Shown here: piece after piece, positions 25,861 through 36,193 of the stretch
Position numbering within the stretch: position 1 is the first letter of the stretch
Layout of the letters: each line of letters begins with the position of its first letter
NCBI RefSeq assembly: GCF_904846225.1
Contig: NZ_CAJGZJ010000006.1
Coordinates: 96,939-160,938 of the forward strand
Reading direction: 5' to 3'
Length of the DNA: 64,000 nt
From: Psychrobacter immobilis
Lineage (GTDB): Bacteria > Pseudomonadota > Gammaproteobacteria > Pseudomonadales > Moraxellaceae
Notes under the pieces: generated by a model
Database searches by the model: none
What the model saw: only the letters and a program-made list of their open reading frames with translations
What the model was told of the DNA's origin: nothing
Position numbers and translations under genes: made by a program

Positions 25861-28050
25861 ATGAGTAGTGAACCAGTCAAGGATAATGAACAAACACACT
25901 TTAGAACCTGCAATTTATGCGAGGCGATGTGCGGTATCGTCATCAAGCATGATGGCAAAAAAGTACTATCGATTAAAGGTGATAAAGACGATCCATTTTC
26001 GCAAGGCTACATTTGCCCAAAAGCGACTGCCTTGCAAGATTTACATGAAGACGCTGATCGCTTGCGCGCTCCTGTAGAGAGAACGGCTAATGGCTGGAAA
26101 GAAATTAGCTGGACGGACGCGCTGGACAAAGTGGCAGCAGGCATCGAATCTGTTCAACAAAAATACGGACAAAATGCGTTTGGGGTGTATTTGGGTAACC
26201 CTAACGTCCATAACATGGGCGGCATGTTGACGATCAAGCATTTATTACACAGTATAAAGACGCGCAGTCGTTTTTCTGCGACTTCTATTGACCAGTTGCC
26301 GCATCACATCGTGAGTATGCATTTATTTGGGCATATGCTACGCATCCCTGTCCCTGATGTGAATCACACCCAATACATGCTCATCATTGGTGGTAATCCG
26401 CTGGCCTCTAACGGCAGTATTATGACAGCGCCAAATATGCGCCAAAAACTAAAAGACATCAAAGCTCGCGATGGCAAAGTGGTGGTGATTGATCCAAGGC
26501 GCACCGAAACGGCAGATATCGCCAGCGAACATCACTTTATTCGCCCAGCGAAAGACGTTTTACTATTACTGGCTATGCTCAATGAAATTTATGCACAAGG
26601 TTATGCGCGAGTGGATAGCAGAGCCGCAGCGTTAGCGCCAGAGATTGACCGTATTGCTTCATTTGCTGAAGAATACACGCCTGAGTCCGTCGCAGATATT
26701 ACGGGTATTACCGCCGCTGAAATAAAACGCATTGTCAAAGAGTTTTGTGAAGCCGAAAGCTCAGTCTGTTATGGCCGTATGGGTATATCGGTGCAAGAAT
26801 TTGGTTTGTTAAGCCAGTATCTGTCTATGGTCATCAATATTGTGACAGGACGCTTGGATGAAGTAGGCGGATTGATGTTCCCCAATCCTGCCGTCGATGT
26901 TGTGAATAGCTCCGGTCCTGGCTATTTGGGCAAACGTCATAGCCGTGTGAGTAATCTGCCTGACTTTAATGGCGAGTATCCCGTGGTTGCGATGGCAGAT
27001 GAGATGTTGGTAGAAGGCGAGGGACAATTGAAAGGTTTTATGAGTGTCGCGGGTAATCCTGTCCTGAGCACGCCCAATGGCGAAAAATTGGATGAAGCCT
27101 TGGCAAACTTAGATTTTATGGTTTCATTGGATTATTTTGTGACCGAGACCAGTCGTCATGCCAATATCATTTTGCCACCCGTCTCGCCACTTGAGCGCGA
27201 TCATTACGACGTCACGTTTAATGGCTTTGCCGTACACAATGTAGCCAAGTACTCGCCGGCATTATTTAGCAAAAACGACAGCGAAAAGCACGACTGGGAG
27301 ATTTATTTAGAATTGGCCAATCGTTTGGATAAAGACGCGTCAGAAGCGACGCAAAAAGAACGTGCAGCGACAAAAGCATTTGGACCCAAGTTTTTACTCG
27401 GACAAGCTCTCAAATATGGGCCTTACAAAGATGTCACATTGGACGCGCTGATAGACAATCCACACGGTATAGATTTGGGACCATTGCACAGCATGTTGCC
27501 AGAGGCTATTAAGCACACGGACAAGCAGATTCATCTCAATGTTGACTTTTATCAGGCAGATTTGGCGCGTGTCAAAGCAATGAGGCAACAATACGATCAT
27601 AATGAGATTTTGCTCATTGGTCGTCGTCATGTACGCAGCAACAATTCGTGGCTGCACAACAGCCATCGACTGGTAAAAGGTAAGCCTCGCTGTACGTTAA
27701 TGCTACATCCAGAAACGGCCAAGGAGTACGGTATCGAGGATGGTCAGCAGGTGAAGGTGACCTCACGTGTCGGTAGCGTTACTATCATCGCGGAAGTGAC
27801 TGACGAGCTTATGCCGCGGGTTGTGAGTATTCCGCATGGTTGGGGTCATGGTCGCAAAGGCGTGAAACAAAAAATTGCTCAGGCACATGCGGGCGTCAGT
27901 GTGAATGATTTGACGGACGATACACTTATCGATACGTTAAGTGGTAATGCGGCCGTCAATGGCGTGCCAGTACAGTTAGAGGCAATCGCGCCAGCAGCGC
28001 TTGATTTGAACACTATTGATTCCAACCCTGAATCCAGTAGCGCTGCATAA
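25861..28050 (+). CDS. Molybdopterin-dependent oxidoreductase with N-terminal 4Fe-4S site
   Basis: The 729-aa protein belongs to the DMSO reductase/formate dehydrogenase superfamily. Cys17, Cys20, Cys24 and Cys52 (TCNLCEAMCG and GYICPKA) form the 4Fe-4S site. The molybdopterin domains follow (GNPLASNGSIMTAPNMRQKL, VIDPRRTETADIA), and the C-terminal cap has NSWLHNSHRLVKGKPRC and SRVGSV. There is no Tat signal, so it should be cytosolic, and no electron-transfer subunit is adjacent. The start follows GGGAG. The substrate is unknown. A TetR gene lies upstream and a terminator follows. Confidence 0.9.
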   Translation: MSSEPVKDNEQTHFRTCNLCEAMCGIVIKHDGKKVLSIKGDKDDPFSQGYICPKATALQDLHEDADRLRAPVERTANGWKEISWTDALDKVAAGIESVQQKYGQNAFGVYLGNPNVHNMGGMLTIKHLLHSIKTRSRFSATSIDQLPHHIVSMHLFGHMLRIPVPDVNHTQYMLIIGGNPLASNGSIMTAPNMRQKLKDIKARDGKVVVIDPRRTETADIASEHHFIRPAKDVLLLLAMLNEIYAQGYARVDSRAAALAPEIDRIASFAEEYTPESVADITGITAAEIKRIVKEFCEAESSVCYGRMGISVQEFGLLSQYLSMVINIVTGRLDEVGGLMFPNPAVDVVNSSGPGYLGKRHSRVSNLPDFNGEYPVVAMADEMLVEGEGQLKGFMSVAGNPVLSTPNGEKLDEALANLDFMVSLDYFVTETSRHANIILPPVSPLERDHYDVTFNGFAVHNVAKYSPALFSKNDSEKHDWEIYLELANRLDKDASEATQKERAATKAFGPKFLLGQALKYGPYKDVTLDALIDNPHGIDLGPLHSMLPEAIKHTDKQIHLNVDFYQADLARVKAMRQQYDHNEILLIGRRHVRSNNSWLHNSHRLVKGKPRCTLMLHPETAKEYGIEDGQQVKVTSRVGSVTIIAEVTDELMPRVVSIPHGWGHGRKGVKQKIAQAHAGVSVNDLTDDTLIDTLSGNAAVNGVPVQLEAIAPAALDLNTIDSNPESSSAA

Positions 28051-28087
28051 AGTAATTCTAGACTAAAATTTTCAACTTGAATAAGAA

Positions 28088-28121
28088 GGGCGCTCATATA
28101 CTTACATAGAGCGCCTTTTTT
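28088..28121 (+). terminator. Terminator of the molybdopterin oxidoreductase gene
   Basis: GGCGCTC and GAGCGCC arms enclose a 13-base loop and are followed by six T. It lies at the meeting point of two convergent genes and touches the dadA stop. Confidence 0.88.
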
Positions 28122-29445
28122 ATGTTGTTATACCAACAAAATCAAAGTCAACTATTGGCGTCTCACCCTGTATCAGCAAGCTAAGCGCTTTTGCTGACCC
28201 GCATGCATGTGTCCAACCAAGCGTGCCATGACCAGTATTGAGCCATAAATTATCAAAAGTGGCATCCACGTTATGGCTACCGTGACGGACTTGACCCATA
28301 TGCGCCCGTCCGATTAAGGGCACATTGGAGGGAGTCATAGGACGTAGCCCTGTCCAATATTGCACAGAACTTGCGACGATCCCTTTGGGGAATAATTGCT
28401 GTACACGTTTGGTGATGGCTTCACAGCGGACGCGGTTTAAATCCAAATTATAGCCATTAAATTCAGCCGTACCTGCTACCCGCAGTTTATCGCCCAGCCG
28501 TGAGGTGACCAGCTTAAATTCATCATCAATGAGACTGACAAAAGGAGCATGGTGCGGCGACCGAGGATTGACTTGATAAGTCGCTGAATAGCCTTTCGCA
28601 GGGAAGATAGGCAGATGGATATTGAGTGCTTTCATCAGCGGCACGCTATAACTACCAAGGGCTAGTACGTGGCTGTCAGCACTAAAGGTTTGTGCGTTTT
28701 CACCTTTGGGTCTAATGGTAATACTGTACACGTGCGGGCGACTACTGTGCGTATCTGTATTAATGGCTAAAATCTCTGTCTCATATAAGAAACGGACGCC
28801 AGCCTCTATGCAGCGCTGCGCAAGACGCTGAGTAAATAGGTGCGCATTGCCTGATTCATCACGACTGGTATAAGTTGCGCCCGTGAGCTTGTGAGCAATG
28901 GGATAAAGGGCTGGCTCCAAACTGACGGCGTTATTGATGTCAATTACATGGCGCTCACAACCAAGCGCTTGCATGCGCTCCGTTGGTTTGAGAGCTGCAT
29001 CAAACTCAGCCTGATTGGTATAAAAATGCATAATGCCGCGGGTTTGCTGCTCGTAATTGATACCGATATCCGCTCGTAGCTGCTGCAAGGCATCGCGTGA
29101 ATACAGTCCTAAACGAACCATCTGTACCAGATTGGCATCGGCTCTATCAGCGCGGCACTCTTGCAAAAACTGCATGGCCCATTTGAGCTGCGCCTTATCA
29201 GCACGCAAGCGATAGAGTAGTGGTGCATCCTCTTTAAACAGCCACTTCAGTGCTTTCATCGGAGTGGCAGGATTGGCCCAAGGAGTGGCGTGTGATACCG
29301 ATATTTGACCACCATTGGCAAACGAGGTCTGCATGCCTGCGGCTGATTCGCGCTCGATCACCGTTACATCATAGCCTGCTTGACGTAGATACCATGCGGT
29401 GGTCACGCCCACCACGCCTGCTCCGAGTACCGCAATATGTGTCAT
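28120..29445 (-). CDS. dadA: D-amino acid dehydrogenase small subunit
   Basis: The 441-aa FAD enzyme oxidises D-amino acids, mainly D-alanine, at the inner membrane and passes electrons to quinones. It begins with the dinucleotide motif VLGAGVVGVTTAWYL, then FANGGQISVSHATPWANP. It ends with the family block VQYWTGLRPMTPSNVPLIGR and NLWLNTGHGTLGWTHACGS. The length fits DadA (432 in E. coli). No alanine racemase gene is next to it, unlike the E. coli dadAX operon. The gene converges with the molybdopterin oxidoreductase. Confidence 0.93.
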   Translation of the reverse strand: MTHIAVLGAGVVGVTTAWYLRQAGYDVTVIERESAAGMQTSFANGGQISVSHATPWANPATPMKALKWLFKEDAPLLYRLRADKAQLKWAMQFLQECRADRADANLVQMVRLGLYSRDALQQLRADIGINYEQQTRGIMHFYTNQAEFDAALKPTERMQALGCERHVIDINNAVSLEPALYPIAHKLTGATYTSRDESGNAHLFTQRLAQRCIEAGVRFLYETEILAINTDTHSSRPHVYSITIRPKGENAQTFSADSHVLALGSYSVPLMKALNIHLPIFPAKGYSATYQVNPRSPHHAPFVSLIDDEFKLVTSRLGDKLRVAGTAEFNGYNLDLNRVRCEAITKRVQQLFPKGIVASSVQYWTGLRPMTPSNVPLIGRAHMGQVRHGSHNVDATFDNLWLNTGHGTLGWTHACGSAKALSLLIQGETPIVDFDFVGITT

Positions 29446-29501
29446 AGGACGCTCTGCTGCATTTTAGTAAAAATACATGAAAATGTGCTTATCGTTTAGT
29501 A

Positions 29502-30254
29502 TTACTTCGGACGAGCAACATTCGCTTGTAAGGCAGGTGGTAAGTCCAATACAGTCAGATCACTCTCAGCGAGATGTTCTGGGCGAGCCACTACAAGCGC
29601 TTCAAAGCCATCCGCCTTCGTTAGCGTATTGACCACTTGGATTTTATCCAATTTTGCACCTGCTGTTGGTGCAGCACCCGAGCCTTTTACATAGTGCAAA
29701 AATGCTTTGGGTGCTGATTTGAAATAGATACGGGCGATGACTTCTTGACCCAAATAACAGCCTTTATCGTAGTCCATGCCGCCACGTTGATGCAAACGCA
29801 GCTCTTGCGGTTGGAACTCGCCTTGAGTGTCGGCGACGATCCAATAGTTGCCAGCGGTAATACTGCATTGCACCCAAGCCTGCGTGTCCTCTAGGGTATT
29901 GTGGTCATCTTTATGGCTAAAAGTCGGCTCATTTGCTAATACGCAAGGATAAATCGCTGCTGGTGCACTAGTCTCAAACTTTGAAAATGCTCCGAATTTT
30001 TTTAAATGCGCTTGCAAAGCATCGGCACAATCGGCACTGATGACCACGTCAAAGTGTTTTTCTGCTTGTTTCTTGATCCAGATGCCGAATTCAATGCGAC
30101 CTTTTAAGTTACAGCTGGCGGCAGCTTGGTAGCTGAGTCCGAGCTTGGTGACATCACAAGTCAGCTGACCTTGTAGGAATTTTTCGGCATCCTCACCCTG
30201 AATGGTTAATTGTGAAAACTGTGGCAATAGTGAGGTAGTTGAAACTTGAGTCAT
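29502..30254 (-). CDS. ygfZ: Folate-binding YgfZ-type protein
   Basis: The 250-aa protein is of the YgfZ/IBA57 family, which assists repair or assembly of certain Fe-S enzymes with tetrahydrofolate. The signature DKGCYLGQEVIARIYFK with its redox Cys is complete. The N-terminal part has FLQGQLTCDVTKL and the typical CNLKGRIEFGIWI. It is shorter than E. coli YgfZ (326) but within the family range. It lies 56 bases upstream of dadA on the same strand, so the two may be co-transcribed. Confidence 0.92.
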   Translation of the reverse strand: MTQVSTTSLLPQFSQLTIQGEDAEKFLQGQLTCDVTKLGLSYQAAASCNLKGRIEFGIWIKKQAEKHFDVVISADCADALQAHLKKFGAFSKFETSAPAAIYPCVLANEPTFSHKDDHNTLEDTQAWVQCSITAGNYWIVADTQGEFQPQELRLHQRGGMDYDKGCYLGQEVIARIYFKSAPKAFLHYVKGSGAAPTAGAKLDKIQVVNTLTKADGFEALVVARPEHLAESDLTVLDLPPALQANVARPK

Positions 30255-30519
30255 TATTATTATCCTTCTAATGGATGTTTATTTTTTAGAGATATAGGCA
30301 GTAAAATTTAACGATATAAAACAGGGAATATAAAACTCATTTAGGCTAAGAAGAGTACCACAAAAATCGTAGTCATAAAAAATGTCATCTTACGTGGTGA
30401 GTTAAGTTATAAATTGGGCACAGCAGACAGTTTTCAACGGTACAAATTAGTGAAAGGTGGTGAGTTACGGTACAATGTTGGCTAGACAACAAACCTAATT
30501 CACAACCGCTGCCGAGGAA

Positions 30520-30876
30520 ATGATGAGCTTACCAAATTGCCCAAAATGTGATGCTGAATATACGTATGAAGATGGTGCGTTACTGGTATGTCCCATGTGT
30601 GCTCATGAGTGGACAGAAGATGAGACGGATGCGGCACAGGCTGAAGATCAAGATGCGGTCATTCGTGATGCCGTTGGTAATGAGCTGCACGACGGTGATG
30701 CGGTTACTGTGATTAAAGACTTAAAGGTCAAAGGATCTTCAACCGTCATCAAAGTTGGCACTAAAGCAAAAAGCATTCGCCTACTACCAGATGCTAGCGA
30801 TGGTCATGATATCGATTGCAAACTGGATGGCTATGGCCCAATGAAGCTCAAATCTTCTGTGGTGAAGAAAGCGTAA
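30520..30876 (+). CDS. yjdM: Zinc-ribbon protein YjdM (PhnA-like)
   Basis: The 118-aa protein has an N-terminal zinc ribbon with two CPxC pairs ([14 protein letters not shown] and [10 protein letters not shown]), then a KOW/SH3-like domain ([26 protein letters not shown]) and [18 protein letters not shown]. This is the pattern of YjdM, formerly called PhnA, whose function is not known. Two ATGs stand together; the second (30523) has the better distance to GAGGA. It is a single gene. Confidence 0.93.
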   Translation: MMSLPNCPKCDAEYTYEDGALLVCPMCAHEWTEDETDAAQAEDQDAVIRDAVGNELHDGDAVTVIKDLKVKGSSTVIKVGTKAKSIRLLPDASDGHDIDCKLDGYGPMKLKSSVVKKA

Positions 30877-30883
30877 TTTAGAG

Positions 30884-31031
30884 TATATAATCGATGCAAT
30901 ATCAAAAGAACACAACGGGGCTGGGATGAATTTTTTGTTGTCTCTGTCTGTGAAGGCACAGCAAGCCAGAAAAATTTGTCCCAGTCACGCAGTATCGTGT
31001 TGCGTATCCATTTTATTCAGTATCGACTATA
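30884..31031. repeat. 147-bp dispersed repeat, copy 3
   Basis: It runs from TATAATCGAT to ATCGACTATA. It has the family centre (GGCACAGCAAGC, AAAAATTTGTCCCAGT) and the right part TATCCATTTTATTCAGTATCG shared with the copy at 39580. It lies between yjdM and hemL. Confidence 0.8.
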
Positions 31032-31127
31032 TATCTATATATAGTAATGGCTTGAAAGATTGAATAATGAACAAATATAAAACTGATATCAGTCAGAAAA
31101 TATAGAACCATTAAGTAGAGAATAACT

Positions 31128-32429
31128 ATGAGTACTAAAAACGAACAACTATTTGCACAAGCCCGCAAACATATTCCAGGTGGCGTCAACTCACCCGTTC
31201 GCGCTTTTGCTGGCGTAGGCGGTACACCAATTTTTATGCACCGCGCTAACGGTAGCAAAATTTATGACACCGAAGACAATGCTTATATTGATTATGTCGG
31301 CTCTTGGGGCCCGATGATTTTGGGTCATGCGCATCCAAAAGTGATTGATGCGGTGAAAAAAGCGGCGGACGATGGTTTAAGCTTTGGTACGCCAACGCCG
31401 TTTGAAACGACCGTTGCAGATAAAATTTGCGAAATCGTCCCAAGCGTTGAGATGATTCGTATGACCAGCTCAGGTACAGAGGCGACCATGAGTGCGATTC
31501 GTTTGGCACGTGGTTATACTCAGCGTGACAAAATCGTGAAGTTCGAAGGTTGCTACCATGGTCACTCAGACAGCTTGCTGGTAAAAGCAGGATCAGGCAT
31601 GCTCGATATTGGCGAACCTACCTCCAAAGGTGTGCCAGCAGATTTTGCTAAGCACACGATTACGATTCCTTATAATGACCCACAAGCGATCAAAGATTGT
31701 TTTGCAAAGTGGGGCGACGAGATTGCTTGCGTCATCTTGGAGCCTATCGCGGGCAATATGAACATGGTCATTCCAACGCAAGAATTCCATGATACATTAC
31801 GTGCAGAATGTACTGCCAATGATTCAGTGCTTATCTTTGATGAAGTCATGACCGGATTCCGCGTTGGATTGGGCGGTGCGCAAGCGCATTTCGGTATCGA
31901 CCCTGATTTGACCTGCTTTGGTAAAATCATTGGGGCAGGCTTGCCCGTTGGTGCGTTCGGTGGCAAAAAAGAAGTCATGTCTTGTATCGCGCCACTCGGC
32001 GGTGTCTATCAAGCGGGTACCTTATCAGGTAATCCACTGGCAATGCGCGCTGGCATTGCGATGTTTGAAGACTTGACGGTTGAGGGTTTTTACGATGAGC
32101 TTGCCGCAAAAGTAGATAAGCTTATTGATGGTTTTCAAGCGGCAGCTGACAAACATGGTATCAATATGCGCACCAATAAATTGGGCGGCATGTTTGGTAT
32201 GTTCTTTGTCAAAGATACTGACACTGCAACGCCAAAGAATTTTGACGATGTGACAGAGTGCGATATGGACGTGTTTAATACTTTCTTTCACGGGATGCTT
32301 GATCGCGGTATTTACTTGGCACCTTCTGCTTATGAAGCGGGCTTTATGTCTATCAAGCACAGCGATGCAGATATTGACGCATCGATTAAAGCAGCTGATG
32401 AAATCTTTGCAGAAATGGCAAAAATCTAG
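31128..32429 (+). CDS. hemL: Glutamate-1-semialdehyde 2,1-aminomutase
   Basis: HemL makes 5-aminolevulinate from glutamate semialdehyde, the second step of the C5 haem pathway; its partner HemA is encoded at 51995. The 433-aa PLP enzyme starts [23 protein letters not shown], has the PLP-binding [18 protein letters not shown] and the Schiff-base Lys266 in [17 protein letters not shown]. The length is usual. Confidence 0.97.
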   Translation: MSTKNEQLFAQARKHIPGGVNSPVRAFAGVGGTPIFMHRANGSKIYDTEDNAYIDYVGSWGPMILGHAHPKVIDAVKKAADDGLSFGTPTPFETTVADKICEIVPSVEMIRMTSSGTEATMSAIRLARGYTQRDKIVKFEGCYHGHSDSLLVKAGSGMLDIGEPTSKGVPADFAKHTITIPYNDPQAIKDCFAKWGDEIACVILEPIAGNMNMVIPTQEFHDTLRAECTANDSVLIFDEVMTGFRVGLGGAQAHFGIDPDLTCFGKIIGAGLPVGAFGGKKEVMSCIAPLGGVYQAGTLSGNPLAMRAGIAMFEDLTVEGFYDELAAKVDKLIDGFQAAADKHGINMRTNKLGGMFGMFFVKDTDTATPKNFDDVTECDMDVFNTFFHGMLDRGIYLAPSAYEAGFMSIKHSDADIDASIKAADEIFAEMAKI

Positions 32430-32451
32430 CATAACCGTTCAAAGTTTTAGA

Positions 32452-32596
32452 TATAGTTGATCCACTATAAAACAAACACAGTGCTACTGGTATAAATTTT
32501 GCGCTGCCTCTGACAGCAACGGCACAGCAAGCAAGGAAAATTTACACCAGTAGCGCGTGATAATATTTGTATCTCTTTTATCTAGGACTGATTATA
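32452..32596. repeat. 147-bp dispersed repeat, copy 4
   Basis: It is the closest match to the copy at 22293, with TATAGTTGATCCACTATAA at the left end, the GGCACAGCAAGCAAGGAAAA centre and CTAGGACTGATTATA at the right end. The halves are rough inverted repeats (GCTACTGGTATAAATTTT against AAAATTTACACCAGTAGC). Confidence 0.85.
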
Positions 32597-32631
32597 TTAA
32601 GTGCTTAAATAAAATAGTCACTAGCACGAGC

Positions 32632-32672
32632 AAACCAGCACAAGTACATCCGTTACTGTGCTGGTTTTTTTG
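32632..32672 (+). terminator. Terminator downstream of hemL
   Basis: AAACCAGCAC and GTGCTGGTTT arms are followed by a T run. It stands between convergent hemL and the DUF962 gene. Confidence 0.88.
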
Positions 32673-32682
32673 TAGATAGGTT

Positions 32683-33090
32683 TTATCGTACTTTATCGAA
32701 CTTGCGATCTTTTAAACTTAGTCGACCACGCAGTACATCGCTATACATACGAAAGTCGCTGGCAAAGCTTTTTAGTGGCGACTTAAAAGACGCTGGCTTG
32801 TTTTTTTCAAAGAAAAAATGTCCGATCCAAGCGCAGGCGTACCCTGCTGCAATGCCTTTGAATAATGGTTTTGGTGAACGGTTTTTGATAGATTTTGCCA
32901 ATCCTAATAAGCCAAAGCTGCTACCGGCAAAATGCAGGCGGCGACAAGCCATGTTTTGATGTTCATCCAAATAGAAATCATAAAATTTCTGCTCTGCTGG
33001 AGGATTAATTTTTACGACGTCTTTTTTAGCGTTATCGATAGCCTGAGCATCTGCTGTCTTAGGCGAATTTGGTGCGACAATTTGATTCAT
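32683..33090 (-). CDS. Mpo1/DUF962-family protein
   Basis: The 135-aa protein has the Mpo1-like pattern FYLDEHQNMACRRLHFAGSSFGLLG and AWIGHFFFEKNKPASFKSPLKSFASDFRMY (quoted here by its two blocks), with the conserved His residues that bind iron in the yeast 2-hydroxy fatty acid dioxygenase. Two membrane-dipping segments are likely. The bacterial role is not known. The start is preceded by AAGGAAGCTAGAAAA. It is a single gene converging on hemL. Confidence 0.88.
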   Translation of the reverse strand: MNQIVAPNSPKTADAQAIDNAKKDVVKINPPAEQKFYDFYLDEHQNMACRRLHFAGSSFGLLGLAKSIKNRSPKPLFKGIAAGYACAWIGHFFFEKNKPASFKSPLKSFASDFRMYSDVLRGRLSLKDRKFDKVR

Positions 33091-33467
33091 TTTTCTAGCT
33101 TCCTTGCTGGTCGTTTATCAAATAAAAATCGAAGAGGCGTTTTAATAAATATCGTGATAATTTTATAGAGCACTTATACTTATAAATAACCAGTAAGTCG
33201 CTGTTATTTATTATAAAATTGGTGGCTTTTAATGTAGCAAACCCATATTGTTAACACAAGTAATAGATATCGAGCGTCGGTCTATTATTTATTTATGGTT
33301 TGTCTACCATGGTGCTAGGATTTTATGTTACTTGCCAGTTTTTGGCATAAATGCTTTAATGGCGAAATTACGTCGATTCAAATAGATATTGCTCTTTTGT
33401 GTGTCCGTCATACTTATAATTATTATGTGCCTAATATTTGACCAATATTCTTTTTTATTTATCCAAC
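33091..33467. other. Intergenic region before ppx
   Basis: About 375 bases without a supported gene or repeat. It holds the promoters of the divergent DUF962 and ppx genes. Confidence 0.4.
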
Positions 33468-35012
33468 ATGGTAACGACTTCTCTTATGCCTATTGACTAC
33501 CTGATAAACCCACCACTCACTGATGACGAAATGATGGCAGCCATTGATATTGGTTCCAACAGTTTTCATTTGGCCATTGCTCGTCTTGACCATGGTGAGG
33601 TACGAAAAGTAGTTTCTATGTCCGAAAAGGTGCAGCTCGCCGCAGGATTGGATGAACATAATATTTTAAGCGCAGTCGCTGAGAGTCGCGGTCTCGAATG
33701 TTTGAGCCGTTTTGCTGCGCGCTTGGATTCAGTGCCGCCCGAACGCATTCGTGTCGTGGCAACCAACGCGTTGCGACAGGCCAAAAACGCCAATAATTTT
33801 ATCGCCCAAGCCAACAAGATTTTGCCCAAGCCCATTGAAATCATCTCAGGACGTGAAGAGGCGCGCTTGATTTATTTGGGCGTGTCACATACCAATGCCA
33901 GTAGTGACAAGCGTTTGGTCATTGATATCGGTGGGGGTTCGACAGAGTTCATCATTGGTCAAGAGTTTGATCCGCTATTGACCGAGAGCTTACAGATGGG
34001 CTGCGTGGCCTTTACGCAAAAGTATTTTGCGGACGGTCTGATTACCAAAGAAGCTTTCAATAATGCCATTTCAGGCGCTCGCAAAGAAGTGCTAGCGATT
34101 AATGGCCGTTATCAAAAGACGGGTTGGAGTAGTGTGGTTGGCTCTAGTGGGACGATTAAAGCGGTGCGCAACGTCCTTGTTTCTCAAGGCTGGGCCGATG
34201 AGCAAGAACGCATTACTTATAAAGGTGTCAAAAAATTAGAGAAGCTGCTCACTAAAATTGGCAACGTCAATGACATTGATTTAGAAGGCGTCAAAGACCA
34301 CCGCAAAGCAGTATTCCCAGCAGGTGTCGCGGTACTGCGCGCTGTGATGAAAGTATTGGGCGTAGAGACCATTGTTTACTCAGATGGCGCGCTACGCGAA
34401 GGCGTCATGTATGACATGCTGGGGCGTTTTGCGAGCGAAGACGTACGTGATCGTAGCGTCTTGGCGCTAATCAAGCGTTATTCAGGCGATAAAAAACAAG
34501 CCAAACAAGTCGTAAAAACCAGTCGCCATCTGTTTGACCAAGTAAAAGATAAGCTTGGACTTAGTAATGAGGACGGCGACTTGCTCAGGCGTGCGGCGTT
34601 TTTGCATGAAATAGGGCTGGCGATTAGTCATAGCAGCTATCACAAACACAGCGCTTATCTGCTCGAATATTCGGATATTCCAGGGTTTTCACAAGTCGAT
34701 CAAAAGCGTATGGCGCAGTTGATGCTCAATCATCGTCGTAAGCTCAAAGCGGATATGTTCGAGCAGACTTGTAATATCGGTGGTAATCAGCTGGTTTATC
34801 TCTGTTTATTACTTCGTCTCGCGGTACTGACGCATCATAGCCGTAGCGACTATGATCTACCAGAATTACAACTAAAAATAATCGATGAAAACTGCTGGCA
34901 AATTGCCATTGCCGATAGTAGCGAGCATTATGCTTTCTTGTTGGCTGATCTTCATACTGAAATTGATCAGTTCTCTAAATGGGGCGTGGCACTGAGTATT
35001 ATCGAAGTTTAG
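33468..35012 (+). CDS. ppx: Exopolyphosphatase (Ppx/GppA family)
   Basis: The enzyme removes phosphate from the end of polyphosphate. It has the ASKHA fold: AAIDIGSNSFHLAIARL, SGREEARLIYLGV, VIDIGGGSTEFIIG, and GGTTR-like KAVFPAGVAVLRAVM, then an HD-like C-terminal domain (RRAAFLHEIGLAISHSSYHKHSAYLL). About 514 aa fits Ppx. Starts are uncertain: TTG at 33438, ATG at 33468 and ATG at 33486 are all in frame; I chose the first ATG. GppA activity on pppGpp cannot be excluded. Confidence 0.92.
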   Translation: MVTTSLMPIDYLINPPLTDDEMMAAIDIGSNSFHLAIARLDHGEVRKVVSMSEKVQLAAGLDEHNILSAVAESRGLECLSRFAARLDSVPPERIRVVATNALRQAKNANNFIAQANKILPKPIEIISGREEARLIYLGVSHTNASSDKRLVIDIGGGSTEFIIGQEFDPLLTESLQMGCVAFTQKYFADGLITKEAFNNAISGARKEVLAINGRYQKTGWSSVVGSSGTIKAVRNVLVSQGWADEQERITYKGVKKLEKLLTKIGNVNDIDLEGVKDHRKAVFPAGVAVLRAVMKVLGVETIVYSDGALREGVMYDMLGRFASEDVRDRSVLALIKRYSGDKKQAKQVVKTSRHLFDQVKDKLGLSNEDGDLLRRAAFLHEIGLAISHSSYHKHSAYLLEYSDIPGFSQVDQKRMAQLMLNHRRKLKADMFEQTCNIGGNQLVYLCLLLRLAVLTHHSRSDYDLPELQLKIIDENCWQIAIADSSEHYAFLLADLHTEIDQFSKWGVALSIIEV

Positions 35013-35204
35013 GGCCAAGGCTTTTATAGATTACGATTGTGATTATTGCGTTAAAGATTCGTGTAACAAAAGCTGCTTTGTCGGTAATGTCATGCCATAT
35101 AAGATGTGCTACTATAGCTTCTATTGAGTTTACAACTGTACTTTCATTATCTGAAAATCGATAACGATGCCATTATCAAGTATAACTATTAAAGGGAAGC
35201 GTCT

Positions 35205-36008
35205 ATGAGCACTGTCTGGGATAGTGTGCAGCTTGCACGACACGCCAAGCGTCCATTATTTATGGACTATGTTAATCAGCTATTTACCGAATTTGATGAG
35301 TTGCATGGCGACCGTGCTTATGCCGATGATAAAGCCATTTTGGGTGGACTGGCACGCTTTGACGGCAAGCCAGTAATGGTCATCGGTCAACATCGTGGTC
35401 GCAGTACTCGTGAGCGTATTGCTCATAACTTTGGTATGGCAAACCCTGAAGGCTATCGCAAAGTGATTCGTTTGGTCAAAATGGCTGAGCGTTTTGACAT
35501 TCCAGTGATGACTTTCGTTGATACTCAAGGTGCTTATCCTGGTATTGGCGCTGAAGAACGTGGACAAGCACAAGCCATTGCCGAAAGTATCGCGGTTTTT
35601 TCTAGCTTAAAAGTACCTATTATCGTCACTATTATCGGCGAAGGTGGTTCAGGCGGTGCACTTGCGATTGGCGTTGGTGATAAAGTGAATATGCTACAAA
35701 ATAGTATTTATTCAGTCATTTCTCCTGAAGGTTGCGCCTCTATCTTGTGGAAAACGGCTGAAAAAGCGAAAGATGCCAGCGAAGCATTAAAATTGAATGC
35801 GATTAATTTGTATCAAATGGGTTTGATCGATGCTGTGATCGAGGAAGGAGAGGGCGCTCATATTCACCCGCAACCTGTGATGAAATCTTTGAAAGCACTC
35901 ATTGCTGAACAATTAGATGAAATCAAAGACTTGGACGCGCAAGAGCGTTGCGAGCTACGCTATGAAAAGCTGAAATCCTTTAACTCAGAAGTGATGCTAC
36001 CCGCTTAA
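35205..36008 (+). CDS. accA: Acetyl-CoA carboxylase carboxyltransferase subunit alpha
   Basis: AccA with AccD moves the carboxyl group from biotin to acetyl-CoA in fatty acid synthesis. Key blocks are [51 protein letters not shown] and [22 protein letters not shown]. At 267 aa it lacks the roughly 50-residue N-terminal helical region of E. coli AccA, as do Acinetobacter proteins, so the short form is a lineage trait. The ATG at 35205 has AAAGGGAAG upstream. Confidence 0.97.
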   Translation: MSTVWDSVQLARHAKRPLFMDYVNQLFTEFDELHGDRAYADDKAILGGLARFDGKPVMVIGQHRGRSTRERIAHNFGMANPEGYRKVIRLVKMAERFDIPVMTFVDTQGAYPGIGAEERGQAQAIAESIAVFSSLKVPIIVTIIGEGGSGGALAIGVGDKVNMLQNSIYSVISPEGCASILWKTAEKAKDASEALKLNAINLYQMGLIDAVIEEGEGAHIHPQPVMKSLKALIAEQLDEIKDLDAQERCELRYEKLKSFNSEVMLPA

Positions 36009-36052
36009 ATGCAACGCTTTTAATATTAGAGAGTTGTGCTTAATGCTAAAAT

Positions 36053-36084
36053 AAAACGTGTCAGTTAATGGCGCGTTTTTTTAT
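36053..36084 (+). terminator. Probable terminator of accA
   Basis: AAACGTG and the CGCGTTT that precedes a T run form a short stem with one G-T pair. Confidence 0.55.
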
Positions 36085-36193
36085 GCCTATCAATTTCAGC
36101 TTATAAGCAAATTCATTCATTCCAGCAGCACCGTAGCATTTTTACTGTTTTCTACCTATAACCCATCTGATCATCAAATAAATAAGGCTGATT

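Noticed and set aside
35205..36008. AccA seems cut by about 50 residues at the N-terminus
   Set aside because: Acinetobacter AccA is just as short and starts in the same place, so this is a family trait and not a truncation.
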